A DNA stretch of 64,000 nt, taken from contig OY821518.1 in NCBI GenBank assembly GCA_963682025.1, positions 12,642,600 to 12,706,599 of the forward strand, read 5' to 3'. A program made the translations under genes and the position numbers. The stretch's first letter is position 1, and each line of letters opens with the position of its first letter. This DNA comes from Cordilura impudica. Taxonomy: Eukaryota > Arthropoda > Insecta > Diptera > Scathophagidae. The notes under the pieces were generated by a model. That model had not been told where the DNA came from. It did no database searches and was given only the letters and a program-made list of their open reading frames with translations. Below, piece after piece: positions 21,519 to 32,393 of the stretch.

Positions 21519-21866
21519 TTTTAACTCATACTCTCTGTCAGTGTCTGTTTGTCTGTCTGCCATGGATCAACCCCATTCCCCCTCAGCCAATTGATCTGAA
21601 ACTTGGCCCATAGTCTTGTTGTGACTATAGATTAATTTTGGGGTAGTCACGCACTGTCACGCATAGTCACTCAGTGTCACGGAGTGCTTTTAAACCCATT
21701 TCCCTTCTTCCAATCAATCTTAAACTTGATCAGTAGACTTGTGACCAAAGTGAAATTTTAAAATAGTCACGCAAAGTCACGCACAGTCACGGAGAGATTC
21801 AAAACTCATATGCATAAGAAAAGAAAGATTTTTAATAAAAACTGTTTTTATGGGTTAGACTTTTTT
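21519..21866 (+). repeat. Element R4 with tandem units, copy 2
   Basis: Same flanks as 7105-7710 ('cttttaactcatactctctg' and 'agagattcaaaactcatatg', 'tttatgggttaga') but only two to three internal units. The difference in unit number between copies shows array length changes after or during transposition. Confidence 0.75.
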
Positions 21867-21869
21867 TTA

Positions 21870-23480
21870 TTTTTTTTTTTTGTGAAATAAAATATTGACT
21901 GGGTTGTGGGAAAAAATATAAACATTTTATTATTCGTATATTTTTGTTCACACACATATTTTTTCGTTTCTTTTTGTTACGGCACCATGTTGATTGAAAA
22001 AATAATGCTTTAATATCAATTAATAGAATAGAAAATTAGAATTATTAGATATAAATGTATATTTAATATCATAAACTTTTATTAGTTTTTTCTTTTTCCT
22101 TTTCAAAAAGCATAATTAATAGTTATTACTATAAGAACACTTTCATGGTAAATTTAAAAATTTCATGCTTTAAATTTATTAAATTTTCAAAAATAGATTT
22201 ACAGGTATACACTTTGGGGTAATCGAAGTTTTTCAAATTATTATAAGTTAATTAAAATTTTTAAAAGTGTTAATCTTTAGAAAATTTTTAAATATAATAA
22301 ATAAAAAAAAAAATAAATTATAAATAATAATGAAATAAATAAAAAACTTGTAACACTAGAATGGTTTATAAGGAATAACTGTACGATAATTGTTTCCAGC
22401 GGGATATATGTCCAATAACATGTCAATATTGTAAAAGTCTGAACTGATCTTAAGGTGCAAGTCAGCACGTGAAAACATTTCATACAAAATGTATCAGGGC
22501 TGATCAAGTGCCTATTTGTCAGTAACAACAATAATTTCACAAAAGTCAATACATATACATATTTTAAGAAAATAGGTCGTCAAGACATCCTGCTGCTTTG
22601 CCTGTGTTAGGCCAGTAGTGTGAAAAAGTTAGCGAGAGTTTTTTATTAAAACTATATCATTAATATTGAGGTCAACTGGCTATGGCAGAATATGTATAGT
22701 ATTAATGTTGGTATTGAGGATTGAACAAAAGTTTCAGTTACCAGATTTCCTTTAATTTAGTTTCGTATATTTAAATAAGTTTTTTTTTTTTATATTTCGA
22801 TTGTCTTACGTAAATATTACTCATCATTTCTATTTAATTATTTGCATTATTTGTGAAATTTGCATAATTTTGACTATAGTATTATTTAGTATTATACTCA
22901 TAGTCAACACCTTAAGTAGATCCCCACACAAAAACATAAAGACTACCGTAATATTTTTTTAAGCATAAATATATATGTACATGTCTATGACATTCTTTTG
23001 TATTTTTTTTTATCGGTATTTAAACTAAATAAATATGACACATTGGATACTGAATGAATACCGGCATTTAAATGACGTCAGATTTGTTTATTTAAATGAC
23101 AACAGCATTGAAATTATGATTGTTGTAATTTAAACTTGAAAATTAATATTTGCAAAATTTTAGGGTTTGCAAATATTTAAGTATGACAAATTCTATTTTT
23201 CCCTGGAAACTCCCTTGTTGGTTCATAGATATTAAAAGTAAACAAATTTAGTTTTGTTATTTGCATAGTTTTTCATAATATATCTATGTACTCAGCCTTA
23301 CAAAAGTTTATAAACCCCTGATATAGTAAAGTTTTTTTATATAAATTACACTAGCGAACTAGGTTTTGGACTGGAGCAACCAAATATCTTTCCTAGGGTA
23401 ATTTTGTGAGCGGAATTCGAATATGTAATTGGTTTTTCTCTATCGCGTCAGGTCTTCATTAGTTTATTTAAAAATCAATG
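21870..23480. other. No gene recognised; spacer with one Tc1-type end
   Basis: No coding sequence supported. 'tactcagccttacaaaagtt' near 23293 resembles the end of the Tc1-like element at 32391 (CACAGTCTTACAAAAGTTTA complement strand), and may be a solitary transposon end. Confidence 0.4.
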
Positions 23481-23485
23481 AATTT

Positions 23486-25102
23486 TCAAAAGTGAGTGGC
23501 ATTATTTGAACGTCGCTTGTTCGGTTTCACGTTAGAGCAATAGTCTCCCAGCATTCTTTTGTCCCAAAATCCTTGATGATTTCTTTTAATTTTTATTAAA
23601 TCTTGGTGAGCACGCTTCCCTTGTTCGTCGCTCACCGCACCTAGGTTTTGTTGAAAAAAATCTAAATTCGAATGAAGAAAATGCATTTTGAGTGACATTC
23701 GTGCACCTAATTCGTGATAATTTTTCAAAAATTCAGCAACAATTTGTCTGTAGTTTTCACTCTTAATGTTTCCAAGAAAACTGTCCACGATACTCTTGAA
23801 AGATCTCCAGGCTGCATATTCTTTCTCCAATAAACATTGTGAAAATTTTCATCATTCAATAGCTTCCTGATCTGAGGGCCAACAAATATGCCTTCTCTGA
23901 TTTTAGCATATGAAATTTTAGGAAAAACCTCTAACAAATATTTAAATGCAGCACCGTCTTTGCCCAGAGCCTTGACAAAGTTCTTAAAAAGGCCCACTTT
24001 TATTAATGGTTTATTTGAAATGTGTTGTTTTCCTGGTGAATACTCAGTTCTTTTTGGTCACTCTGTTCTGACGTAGACAAAGGAAACAACAATATTTTGC
24101 GAAACCTCCTTGCATACCAGTCAACACACCAATGACCTGAAACAGATTAATTTACAGTTATTTACGATGGTCTATACTATATATAAAAAGAAATTTAAAT
24201 CACACACCTTAAGGTCACCACAAATCTTCCATTTATGATTGTTGTATTTGAGTAATGTCAAAATTTAAGTCATGATTCGAAATTTTCCTTTGTATTAATG
24301 GCATGAGCAATTGGTATGGATGGTTTTTCATTCCCATTATGCAAAAGAAGAGCCTTTAAACTGTACTTAGAGCCATTAATAACTAATCTCCATTCAGTTT
24401 TGTCATATGGCTGGTTCATTTTTTGGAATAAACCATCAACATCAGTACAGTATAGAATAGTGTTTCTTTTCAAAATATGCAGCCAATTCCGAGCTTCTAT
24501 CTCTATAGATTGTTACTGTTGCCCCAACTGTAAGATGTTTCCACTGATGCATGCATGAAGCTAGTAATTCTGCGTCTTGCTTCGTTAAATGTAAATCCAG
24601 CATTAGATCATTCAGCTCAGCTTAAGTTACTAAATGGCGTTCATCATCAAACTACCACTGCTGGTGAAAGATGTTTCGGACTTACTGCTCGTAGCACCGG
24701 GAATGACTGGTAATGGATAATTTGGTGGACGTTGAACTGGTTTGGAAACTGATGGGACATTCGCGTAAGTAATTTTTTCCGATTTTTCATGTTGAATCCA
24801 GCAACATTTGTTAAACAGAAATAACAATCTGTTTGGTTGTTACTTGACTCTCTCCAAAGTACTGGAATTGAAAAATCGAAATAGATATTTTTGCCATTTG
24901 ACCACTTGTATAAAACAGTTCTGCAACTATTGCAAAACATTGTCGGTGTCCACGGTTTGTCCAAGTTTTGGGCAGCAAATCCAAAATAATGTAAATATAC
25001 ATATTTTATTGATTCTGATGGCATATCCTTTTTTTCCAACCAAATATTCACCACACACAAAGCAAAAATAGCTTGAATCAGTAACACAGATCTCCCTGAC
25101 AT
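23486..25102 (-). pseudogene. Broken copy of a zinc-finger-bearing multi-copy gene family, function unknown
   Basis: Minus-strand fragments form one collinear protein. N-terminal (25102-24647): KDMPSESIKYVYLHYFGFAA, FCNSCRTVLYKWSNGK, PVLWRESSNNQTDCYFCL, with two CxxC pairs likely forming a zinc site. Middle (24473-24270): YCTDVDGLFQKMN, WRLVINGSKYSLKALLLHNG, PSIPIAHA. C-terminal (23997-23486): GLFKNFVKALGKDGAAFKYL, IREGIFVGPQIRKLLND, MSLKMHFLHSNLDFF, LGAVSDEQGKRAHQD. I recall this as a family of uncharacterised proteins present in many copies in arthropods and other animals. That copy number and the acidic-residue blocks suggest a transposase-like protein, but this is inference. Frameshifts and missing linkers show that it is dead. 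Confidence 0.7.
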
Positions 25103-25246
25103 GCTTAAACGCTACTATTATGAAGATTTAGAATGAATGTGGGCTTATTAATAATTGTGAAATTGTAGTGTGCATGCGATAAAAAATAGCCAAGACGTGA
25201 TAGCCCAATTTTTATTCCAGATTCGAATTCAGCGCACCCCGATTAG

Positions 25247-25470
25247 TTAAAAAACATGCTTCGTTTCTGCAGTCAATTTTTTTTTTTTAATTTGTAGACC
25301 AGTGAAATCGAGTTGTTTCAGTTTTAATTCATTCCGAACTGGAATTAATGTTATTTGACGTTTGTATAGACCTCGCTTTAAAAAGTGCCATAAATGTTCA
25401 ACAACATTTAGGTCGGACGACTGCGGGGGATGTTCTAGCTTGTGCGTCACGTTATAGAGAATCCATACCT
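25247..25470 (-). pseudogene. Tc1-like transposase C-terminus (split gene, part 3)
   Basis: Minus-strand frame: LYNVTHKLEHPPQSSDLNVV, then EHLWHFLKRGLYKRQIT. This is the third catalytic block of Tc1 transposases (PPQSPDLNxIEHLW), here with VEHLW retaining the glutamate. Parts 1 and 2 of what looks like the same gene lie at 30165-30525 and 27927-28045, separated by an RTE-like and a jockey-like LINE. Reading was lost after about residue 45 of the fragment. Confidence 0.75.
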
Positions 25471-25489
25471 TTACAATTTTAGAAGAATG

Positions 25490-27925
25490 GTTTATTTTAT
25501 TTATTTATTTATTTATTGGAACTGCTCCATACACAAGACTAAAAGTCTAATTTTGCAGTATGGAACTGATTGTATTTAAAATTATAAAATCGTTAATAAA
25601 TTAATAACTAGATACAAATTTTCTTTATATAAAATGCAAAGAACAATAATATTAAAATTAAAGAATAAAGTTGAAATATTTGAAATTTAATTTAATCAAA
25701 TGTATTATAATATCAAATAATATTTAATGTTTTACATTGTTATGCCGAAAACAGTTTAAAAATATTTTCTTTAAATTTTCGTGCGTTACATAAAAGTTGA
25801 GAGCTATGGGGTATAGAATTCCAGAGAGATGCTGCGAATATGTAGAAATGCCACTCCGATATTAAACTTTTATATCTAATTGATCTAATTCTTTTTCCCC
25901 TGCTTATATCTGAAATATAAAGTTTGTCGTACAGATGTTCCGGTTTGTGGGTATACACTATTTTATGTAAAAAAACTAAAACTCTTATATTTAAAAGATT
26001 ATCTAAAGAAACGCCATATAGCTGCGATGAAAACAAAGATACACTAGAACGTCTATTAAGTCCATACACATATCTGATTATGTTGTTAAATACAACGTTC
26101 AATTTCGCAAATAGCTCACAACCATACAGTAAAACAGGCGTCAGATAAGTTTTGGCAAGTAGGATTCTTATTTTCATAGGTGTACAATGCTGGGTTTGCC
26201 ACAGAGTTCTAGTCATAGAGAAAGTACGACCACAGGCATAGTTAATATGGTTCGACCACGTAAGAGTGTCATTAAAAAAAATACCTAGATTCTTAGCAGA
26301 TTTAACGATTTCAATTTTCTGATTATTTATAATTATATTAGGTGTAATATTTAGTTTGGAAAGTCGCTTTTGAATTTCAATGCATTTTGATTTTTTCGGA
26401 TTTATCTCTAATCCATTTGCCGTTGCCCATGTATAAATACGATGGAGTTGCTGATTAATAGAGATAATACACTGGTCCGCATTACTACAGCTGGTATAAA
26501 GCTGAACGTCATCCGCATACATTCTTACATTACAATTTGTTAAAATGCCTGGGAGGTCATTTGAGTACAATGAGAATAATAGTGGCCCAACAATGGACCC
26601 CTGAGGTACGCCCCTTGCTACAGGCAGTGTCATTGAATTTTGGATTCTAGTTTCAACATACTGATACCTGCCACGTAAGTATGTTGACAATAACTGGGTA
26701 GCGGTCGAAGAAAAATTAAAAAAGTTTTTAAGTTTATAACAAAGAATGTTATGATCCACGGTATCAAACGCTTTTGAATGATCTAAAAGTATTAAAAATG
26801 TAGTCTTGCCATCATCAAGTTTCTCCCTAATCTACTCTGTAACATCAACTAAGGCTGTTAGGCAGCTGTGTTTCCTCCTGAAAACAGATTGACGATCTGT
26901 TAGCAAGTTATTGTCATCCAAGAAACTAGTCATATGTTTGTGCATAATGCGCTCGAATACTTTAGAGAGAAATGGAAGAATAGCTATTGGTCTATAATCG
27001 GAACCAGCTTTGGGTATAGGAATGATTTTAGCTATTTTCCAATTCGATGGGAAGTGGCTTGAAGTTAATATTTTGTTAAAGAAAAAAGTTATAATTGGAA
27101 GTAGCTGAGGTAAAAGAATCTTGAGAAACTTAGATTAATCCCGTCCACTCCTATAGAGTTCGATTTTATAGACAATAAACTAGATAAAACGTCGCATTGG
27201 TCTACTGCAGCAAAAGAAAAAAAAGATTCAGCATCGTTATTCGAGTGACTATTGATATAGTAATCTTTATCTGCTTGAACCATAGGAACACTTAAAAACT
27301 TTGTATTAATTGTATCTGCATCAACCGAACATGGTTCTCGATGCGATACCAACTTCGCGTATCGTTTGCCATGTTCTTTTGGAGCCAATGGCAGAAGAAA
27401 ATTTTTCAGCATAAAAATTGGATTTGGCCTTTTTAATCATTTTATTTGTGTTTCTCTTAGCAGTCAGATAATCATCATGTAATGTTGTTGTTTTAAATCT
27501 TTTCCAACGTGCATAGACAAAATCTCTTTGATGGATACAATCTTTAATTTCAGAAGAAAACCAGGGTTTTTGTTTATTACTAATAATCTTCGATTTTATT
27601 GGTACAGTTAGATCGAACAGATAATTTATGTTTTGCTCCAGAAAAGAGAGTTGGTCATCCACAGAATTTAAACAATACAAAGCATTCCAATCAATATTAA
27701 AAAATTCTTCCTCAAGGAGTCTAAAATTAATGTTTTTAAAGCCTCGAAAAGTAATCCTCTCAACTTGTATAACAAGTTGGAAATTGTAAGTCATGAAAAT
27801 AAGATCATGCTTGGAAAAACATGATGCAGACAGTTGATCGTAGAGTAGTATATTAATTTCATTACTCACAAGACCGTTATCCTGGAGAAATAAAGAGTTT
27901 TCCTCCAGTTCCAACATTTGCACGC
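25490..27925 (-). mobile_element. Jockey-like non-LTR retrotransposon, copy 2 (5'-truncated)
   Basis: The best preserved LINE here. Frame 27923-27321 holds the end of the endonuclease and the linker (QKPWFSSEIKDCIHQRDF, VYARWKRFKT). Frame 26759-25740 (339 residues) holds most of the reverse transcriptase: RGVPQGSIVGPLLFSLYSND, then MYADDVQLY with the catalytic YADD intact, and the thumb to SEWHFYIFAASLWNSI. Between them the frame is shifted near 27100 and has one in-frame stop (near 26833) just before LDDGKTTFLILLDHSKAFD. The 3' end is a run of TTTA on the plus strand at 25490-25520. The 5' end falls within the endonuclease domain, so it is truncated. It sits inside a Tc1-like gene. Confidence 0.85.
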
Positions 27926-27926
27926 T

Positions 27927-28045
27927 AGGCTATGTCCACAGTACCATCGATGAATCTCAGTTTACCAACCCAATTTGCAGCCACACTATGACTGACCCTC
28001 TTCCATGTTTCACTGTGGAATTAACATTCAGTGGTAATAACTTTG
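27927..28045 (-). pseudogene. Tc1-like transposase middle fragment (split gene, part 2)
   Basis: Minus-strand TVKHGRGSVIVW (frame 1) then ANWVGKLRFIDGT (shifted frame), the block between the first and second catalytic residues of Tc1 transposases (KHGGGSVMVWGC...GTMD). It is squeezed between the jockey-like LINE (25490-27925) and the RTE-like LINE (28046-30165). About 40 residues are missing toward part 3 and about 60 toward part 1. Confidence 0.7.
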
Positions 28046-30165
28046 TATTTATATATATAAGTTCCCGTCGTTCCTATAAGGAGCATAGAGCCATAACATA
28101 TTTGTTCCAACGCTAGTGCTTAAATCTCGTTCCAGCTCTTATTGACTCTGGCAGCTTCTATGTCAATTTGGCGGCGCCATGTGTGTGATGGTCTACCTCT
28201 CTTCGGCTACCTTGGGGATTCCACTCAATAGCATTTCTAGTCGTATCGTTAAGTGGCGTTTGCAAGGCATGCCAAACCTACCGCCATTTTTTTCTAAGAA
28301 TTTCTTTATTTATGGGGGTTTGTTCTGTTTCGCTCCACAGCTTTTCGTTTAATATTGTTTAAGGCCAGAATATTCTTAGGACTCACCGCAGACATCGATT
28401 TATAAACACTTGCACCCAGTTTATATATCGAGCGGCTGCGTTACATGATTCGCATTTATAGAGAAGTACAGATTTAATACAAGAATTGAATATGTTAATT
28501 TTGGTTCTCCTTGATAAATGAGGAGACCGACAGATGGGATTTAAGACGCCAAATGATCGCTGGTCAAGATTAATGCGATTCTGTACATCACCACTGGAAC
28601 CACCCGTCACAGTTAATATGCTGCCTAATTAGCTGAATTTCAAGATATCTTCTAATTCCTCACCATTTATGTAGAACGTTATGTTGTTAGGGGAGTTTAT
28701 ACGCATTATCTTGATCTTTGCTATGTTTTTCCTCATACCGCTTTACCTGCTTCTTTCTGTACAGCTTTGATCTTTGCCGTAATGTCGTTTTAGTTCTGTG
28801 AGAGTAGACAGATGTCATCAGTGTAATCGTTATCTTCTAGACTTCTATGAAAACCCCACGAAATTCCTCTTTCCACTCGGGTTGCTCTATTCATGATATC
28901 GTCTAACTATGTTGAAAAGCAGGGGGTGAAAGAATGCAACCCTGCCTCACGCTAGTATTAACGGTAAATCTATCACAAACGCAGCCTTCATGCGTTACAT
29001 TAACGTAGAGGGCTTGAATTAATGATATTAACTTCGTGGGTGTGCGTTTACAAGCAAGGGCATTCCAAATGGCCAGGTGTGAGAGGGTATCAAAAACCTT
29101 CAACAGTCTGTTGAATGGACCGGAGACTGTTCACATGGTCTATGCACGATATTTGGGTCCGAAAACCAACTTGCTGGTTGCGAAGATCGGTATCGAATGC
29201 TGTCGAGAGCCTATGTTAATGAGTGTGCTACTTCCCTAGTTTCTACATCTGTAATATTAATAGGCTAGGCGATTTCTTGTCACCGATGTTTTGTTCTACC
29301 GTTTAATCCCAATTTTGACCAAACGTATATTATTTGAAAGGTATTTGTTTTTAGCCGTTTTGCAGTTTTACAGATTTTTAAATTTCATCCTTTATTTTGA
29401 GTAAATTGCATTTAAAGTTGCTACTAACACATACATAAAATTATACAATGCTATGTCTGTGTTTATTAAATTTGTTAATGTGGTTGTAATTAAAATGAGT
29501 TTGTTTTTGTGTTTATTTGTGAATTGGCTATAATTGATTAGCATACCTTGAGGGTCTTTATTTAATGAAAAAATAAAATTTCCTAGATTTGCACTTGAAT
29601 TTTGAGCGCTGGAATCTGCTAGTTGAGATAAATCTCCTTTTTTTTGGATGTTAATGATGAGCCCGTCTTCAGCAAAGTGCTGATGAAGCGGGCATTTATT
29701 TGTGGTGTTGTTTTAAAAAGCTCGGGGGATATGTTGTCTATGCCTGGGGACTTGATGTTCTTTAAGGATGTTATGGAGCCTCTAATTTCAGTTATATCCG
29801 GGCATTCTATGGATATATCATTCCTTATATTGTGATGAGCGCAGTCACAAATATCGTGCTGCCTGTTTTCTATATTTGACAACAAAGAAGAGTAATGTTG
29901 CACCCATGGTTCCATCTGGCCCTTTTTTGATGTTATTAGTTCTCCGATGCTGGATTTAAGAGGTTTACCTGTTGTAAATTTCTTCTGTGTTATACAATAT
30001 AGATCCTTAATTCGGTTAGTCCCAGATGCGATTTCGGCTTCTCCAGCAAGATCATCAACCCATCTGCGTTTGTCATTACGTGCATTCTTTTTAACGTTCT
30101 TGTCAATAGTCCGATGTATTTGGCTTTCGCCAAACTTTGGTCCGACCACCACCTCCGAAAACCAT
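28046..30165 (-). mobile_element. RTE-like non-LTR retrotransposon, copy 1, interrupted by a mini-Helitron
   Basis: Minus-strand pieces in order: linker NDKRRWVDDLAGEAEIAS and EPWVQHYSSLLSNIE (30100-29880); RT finger ITSLKNIKSPGIDNISPELF (about 29750); then the mini-Helitron at 29248-29622; then LIQALYVNVTHEGC and VRQGCILSPPAF (29030-28915), FNSCIKSVLLYKCESC and VQVFINRCLR (28480-28383), and a decayed C-terminus to about 28046. The expected YADD block is not readable. The endonuclease is absent. The clade name rests on my memory of this RT type ('SVLLYGCETW', 'RCLRRIL') and is tentative. Same family as 54734-59375. Confidence 0.75.
29248..29622 (+). mobile_element. Mini-Helitron copy D
   Basis: Begins TCTGTAATATTAATAGGCTA at 29248 and ends with the palindrome remnant (GCACTTGAATTTTGAGCGC), TGGAATCTG and CTAG at 29619-29622. 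Flanks are A (29247) and T (29623). It lies in the reverse transcriptase region of an RTE-like LINE and splits it, so it is younger than that LINE copy. Confidence 0.8.
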
Positions 30166-30525
30166 AAATTTGCATTTATTTTACGTGAACATTTTTATAC
30201 TTTGGGCGTGTTCCAAGCGTTTCTGGATGTTCACAGATCTAAGTTTTTGATTTAATTCGACTGCACTTTGCTTAAGATATTCTTGAACGGAACGGATAAC
30301 AACACGTTCTGTTCGATTGTCCAGAATAAGGGGGCGTCAAGAACGTGCCATACTTTCATAATTTCCATTTTCTTTGAACTTTGTGTATTGGGCTTTTTAA
30401 ATTGGTTCAGAAACGTCTATGCCTTTGCCCATTTTACTCCATTTTTCCCCCAAATATGATCACTTTTTGTGAAAGTTCAAACCATACTAATGATTCGAAG
30501 CACACATTATTTTTTTTAGCAGAGT
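30165..30525 (-). pseudogene. Tc1-like transposase N-terminus (split gene, part 1)
   Basis: Minus strand: MGKGIDVSEP near 30450, then broken frames giving FKENGNYESMARS and RTERVVIRSVQEYLKQ, then LNQKLRSVNIQKRLEHA near 30230. These match the paired-like helix-turn-helix and linker of Tc1 transposases. The reading stops where the RTE-like LINE begins (about 30165). The start codon near 30450 is about 80 bases from the neighbouring Tc1 element's end at 30531. Confidence 0.65.
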
Positions 30526-30859
30526 ATGTACACTAACGTTCAAAAGTATTTGTCATCCCTCCTCCTTAAATTACAAATGTCCATATCTCCTTTATTTTTT
30601 ACTGAAAACTCTTCAAATTTAAAGCATATATTGAAGGTTTATATTCAAAAGGTGCTATCTACTTTAAAAAAACTTTTGAAGAGAGCGAGGAACACCAATT
30701 TATTCATTAGATCTAAAAGTATTCATCGATCGGTTTAGCACAATATTTATTAAGAATTAATCCTACTATTGATATTGAAAACTTAAATCATTAACCGATA
30801 TCTTAGAGAATAGTTTAAAACCAAACAAATTTTATTGTAAATTGCAGATATCACTTTTT

Positions 30860-32020
30860 GAATGTAAACCATCGGTATTCTCTATTATTTATTCGATTCT
30901 TAAATTTTGGATTCATCAATGTGACCATATAATTTCGCGATATAGTCTTGGTATCATTTGAATCAGTTTTTTAAAAGTTTCTGTGGTGATCTGGTTCCAT
31001 GTTTAATGCAGTTTATTCCACAGGTCTTCCTTTGATGTAGGATAGGTAGTTCGAACCTTTCTGTGCGATTCATCTTACAGTAACTCTAGAGGATTAAGGC
31101 GAGGTGAGTGTGTTGGACATTCCATAGCTTTACAGGTTCCAGCTGCTTCTTGAGTTTCTAAATACTGCTTACAAATTTTTACTGTATGCTAAAATATTAA
31201 TTTTCAACCCACAATTCTTAATCCAATGACCATGGCACGATCTTTCAGGATAGTTTTGTACTGGGTTTTATCGAGTATTCCTTCGATTCTCTATAAATCG
31301 CAAACATTTTCGCCAGAAAAGTAACCATAAACCATTACGGAACATCCACCGTGTTTGACAGTTGGCACTAGGCATGCAACCGGCGCACGTTCTCCATAAA
31401 AATATGAAATCTGGGCTTTCAACATAGCTTTACAGGTTCCAGCTACTTCTTGAGTTTCTAAGTACTGCTTACAAATTTTTACTGTATGCTAAAATATGAA
31501 TTTCCAACCCACAATTCTTAATCCAATGACCATGGCACGATCTTTCAGGATAGTTTTGTACTGGGTTTTATCGAGTATTCCTTCGATTCTCTATAAATCG
31601 CAAACATTTTCGCCAGAAAAGCAACAATAAACCATTAAGGAACATCCACCGTGTTTGACAGTTGGCACTAGGCATGCAACCGGCGCACGTTCTCCAGAGG
31701 CAAAAACTTGCCTCTTATAGCCGAACTCTTCAAACTTCGATTCATCGGGTCAAATTACCTTGCGCTAATTGTTGAAAGCCCAGATTTCATATGTTTTAAT
31801 CTTTCCTCTAGTTTTGTTGTTACTCTGGGCCGACCGCTTCGATTTTTATTTTTATTTATTATTTATATTCGCAATTGCACCATTCTTTTTGAATTTTTTC
31901 CACAATATAGTCCACGGTACGACACTATACTTTGAGCTCCTTTGCAACTGCCTGATTGCTTTTTCCAATTTCGTATAGGGAAATAATATGGTGACGAGTT
32001 TCAATTGAAATCTCCGAGGT
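30860..32020 (-). pseudogene. Tc1-like transposase with internal duplication
   Basis: Minus-strand order: start near 32020 with SEISIETRHHIISLYEIGK and SNQAVAKELKV followed by a stop (N-terminal helix-turn-helix); KVIWPDESKFEEFGYKRQ (about 31760), the first catalytic block; VKHGGCSVMVYGYFSGENV (about 31640); ILKDRAMVIGLRIVG (about 31540). The last two blocks then recur about 300 bases on (31380-31210). The C-terminus ECPTHSPRLNPLELL (about 31120), which should be 'SPDLNPIE', has lost the acidic residue. It finishes near 30880. Stops, shifts and the duplication make it inactive. Confidence 0.8.
31122..31715. repeat. Direct tandem duplication inside a Tc1-like transposase
   Basis: 31122-31406 and 31424-31698 are near-identical (both start 'catagctttacaggttccag' and run to 'aaccggcgcacgttctcca'), differing at a handful of positions. 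An 18-20 bp spacer 'atatgaaatctgggctttca' type sequence is copied from the region right of the second unit ('gaaagcccagatttcatatg', inverted), pointing to a template-switch origin. Confidence 0.8.
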
Positions 32021-32393
32021 TTTTAAGCATACTTTCTTATAATTTAACCAAATATTTTAAATTTGCACTTACACGTGTTAGGTCTTAGTTATGATATAAA
32101 AACTCTGCCGTTTTTTGCTTAATATGCTTCAATATGCATTTTTCAATTATTTGTGCTTACTTTCCGGTAAAAATTAAAATACCTGTACTACCAGTAGTTT
32201 TGTAAAAAGCCCACGCTAAGGAAATATTCAAAAAACCTCTTTTTACCAAAGTCGCTATTTTCTGATACCTGATAAAAAAACCAATCTTTTTATTACATAT
32301 AAGAAAATATTTACTCAATAATGAATTGAAAGTTCCAATTTGTAATAATTTTATTATTTTTAAACGGAATGTAAACTTTTGTAAGACTGTGTA

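Larger units (their letters stand above)
30531..32391 (-). mobile_element. Tc1-like element, family B copy 1, nearly full-length
   Basis: Ends CACTAACGTTCAAAAGTATT at 30531 and (complement) CACAGTCTTACAAAAGTTTA ending at 32391; both are flanked by TA (30529-30530 and 32392-32393). Its leader and tail match the copy at 48775-51001 ('gcgtgggctttttacaaaa' and 'ggagatatggacatttg'). The transposase gene is at 30860-32020. Longer than expected because of an internal ~300-bp tandem duplication. Confidence 0.8.

Noticed and set aside
23290..32391. Tc1-type ends at 23293 and 32391 considered as the two ends of one 9 kb element
   Set aside because: A better partner for 32391 exists at 30531, matching the tail of the sister copy at 48775-51001; the 23293 end is probably solitary.
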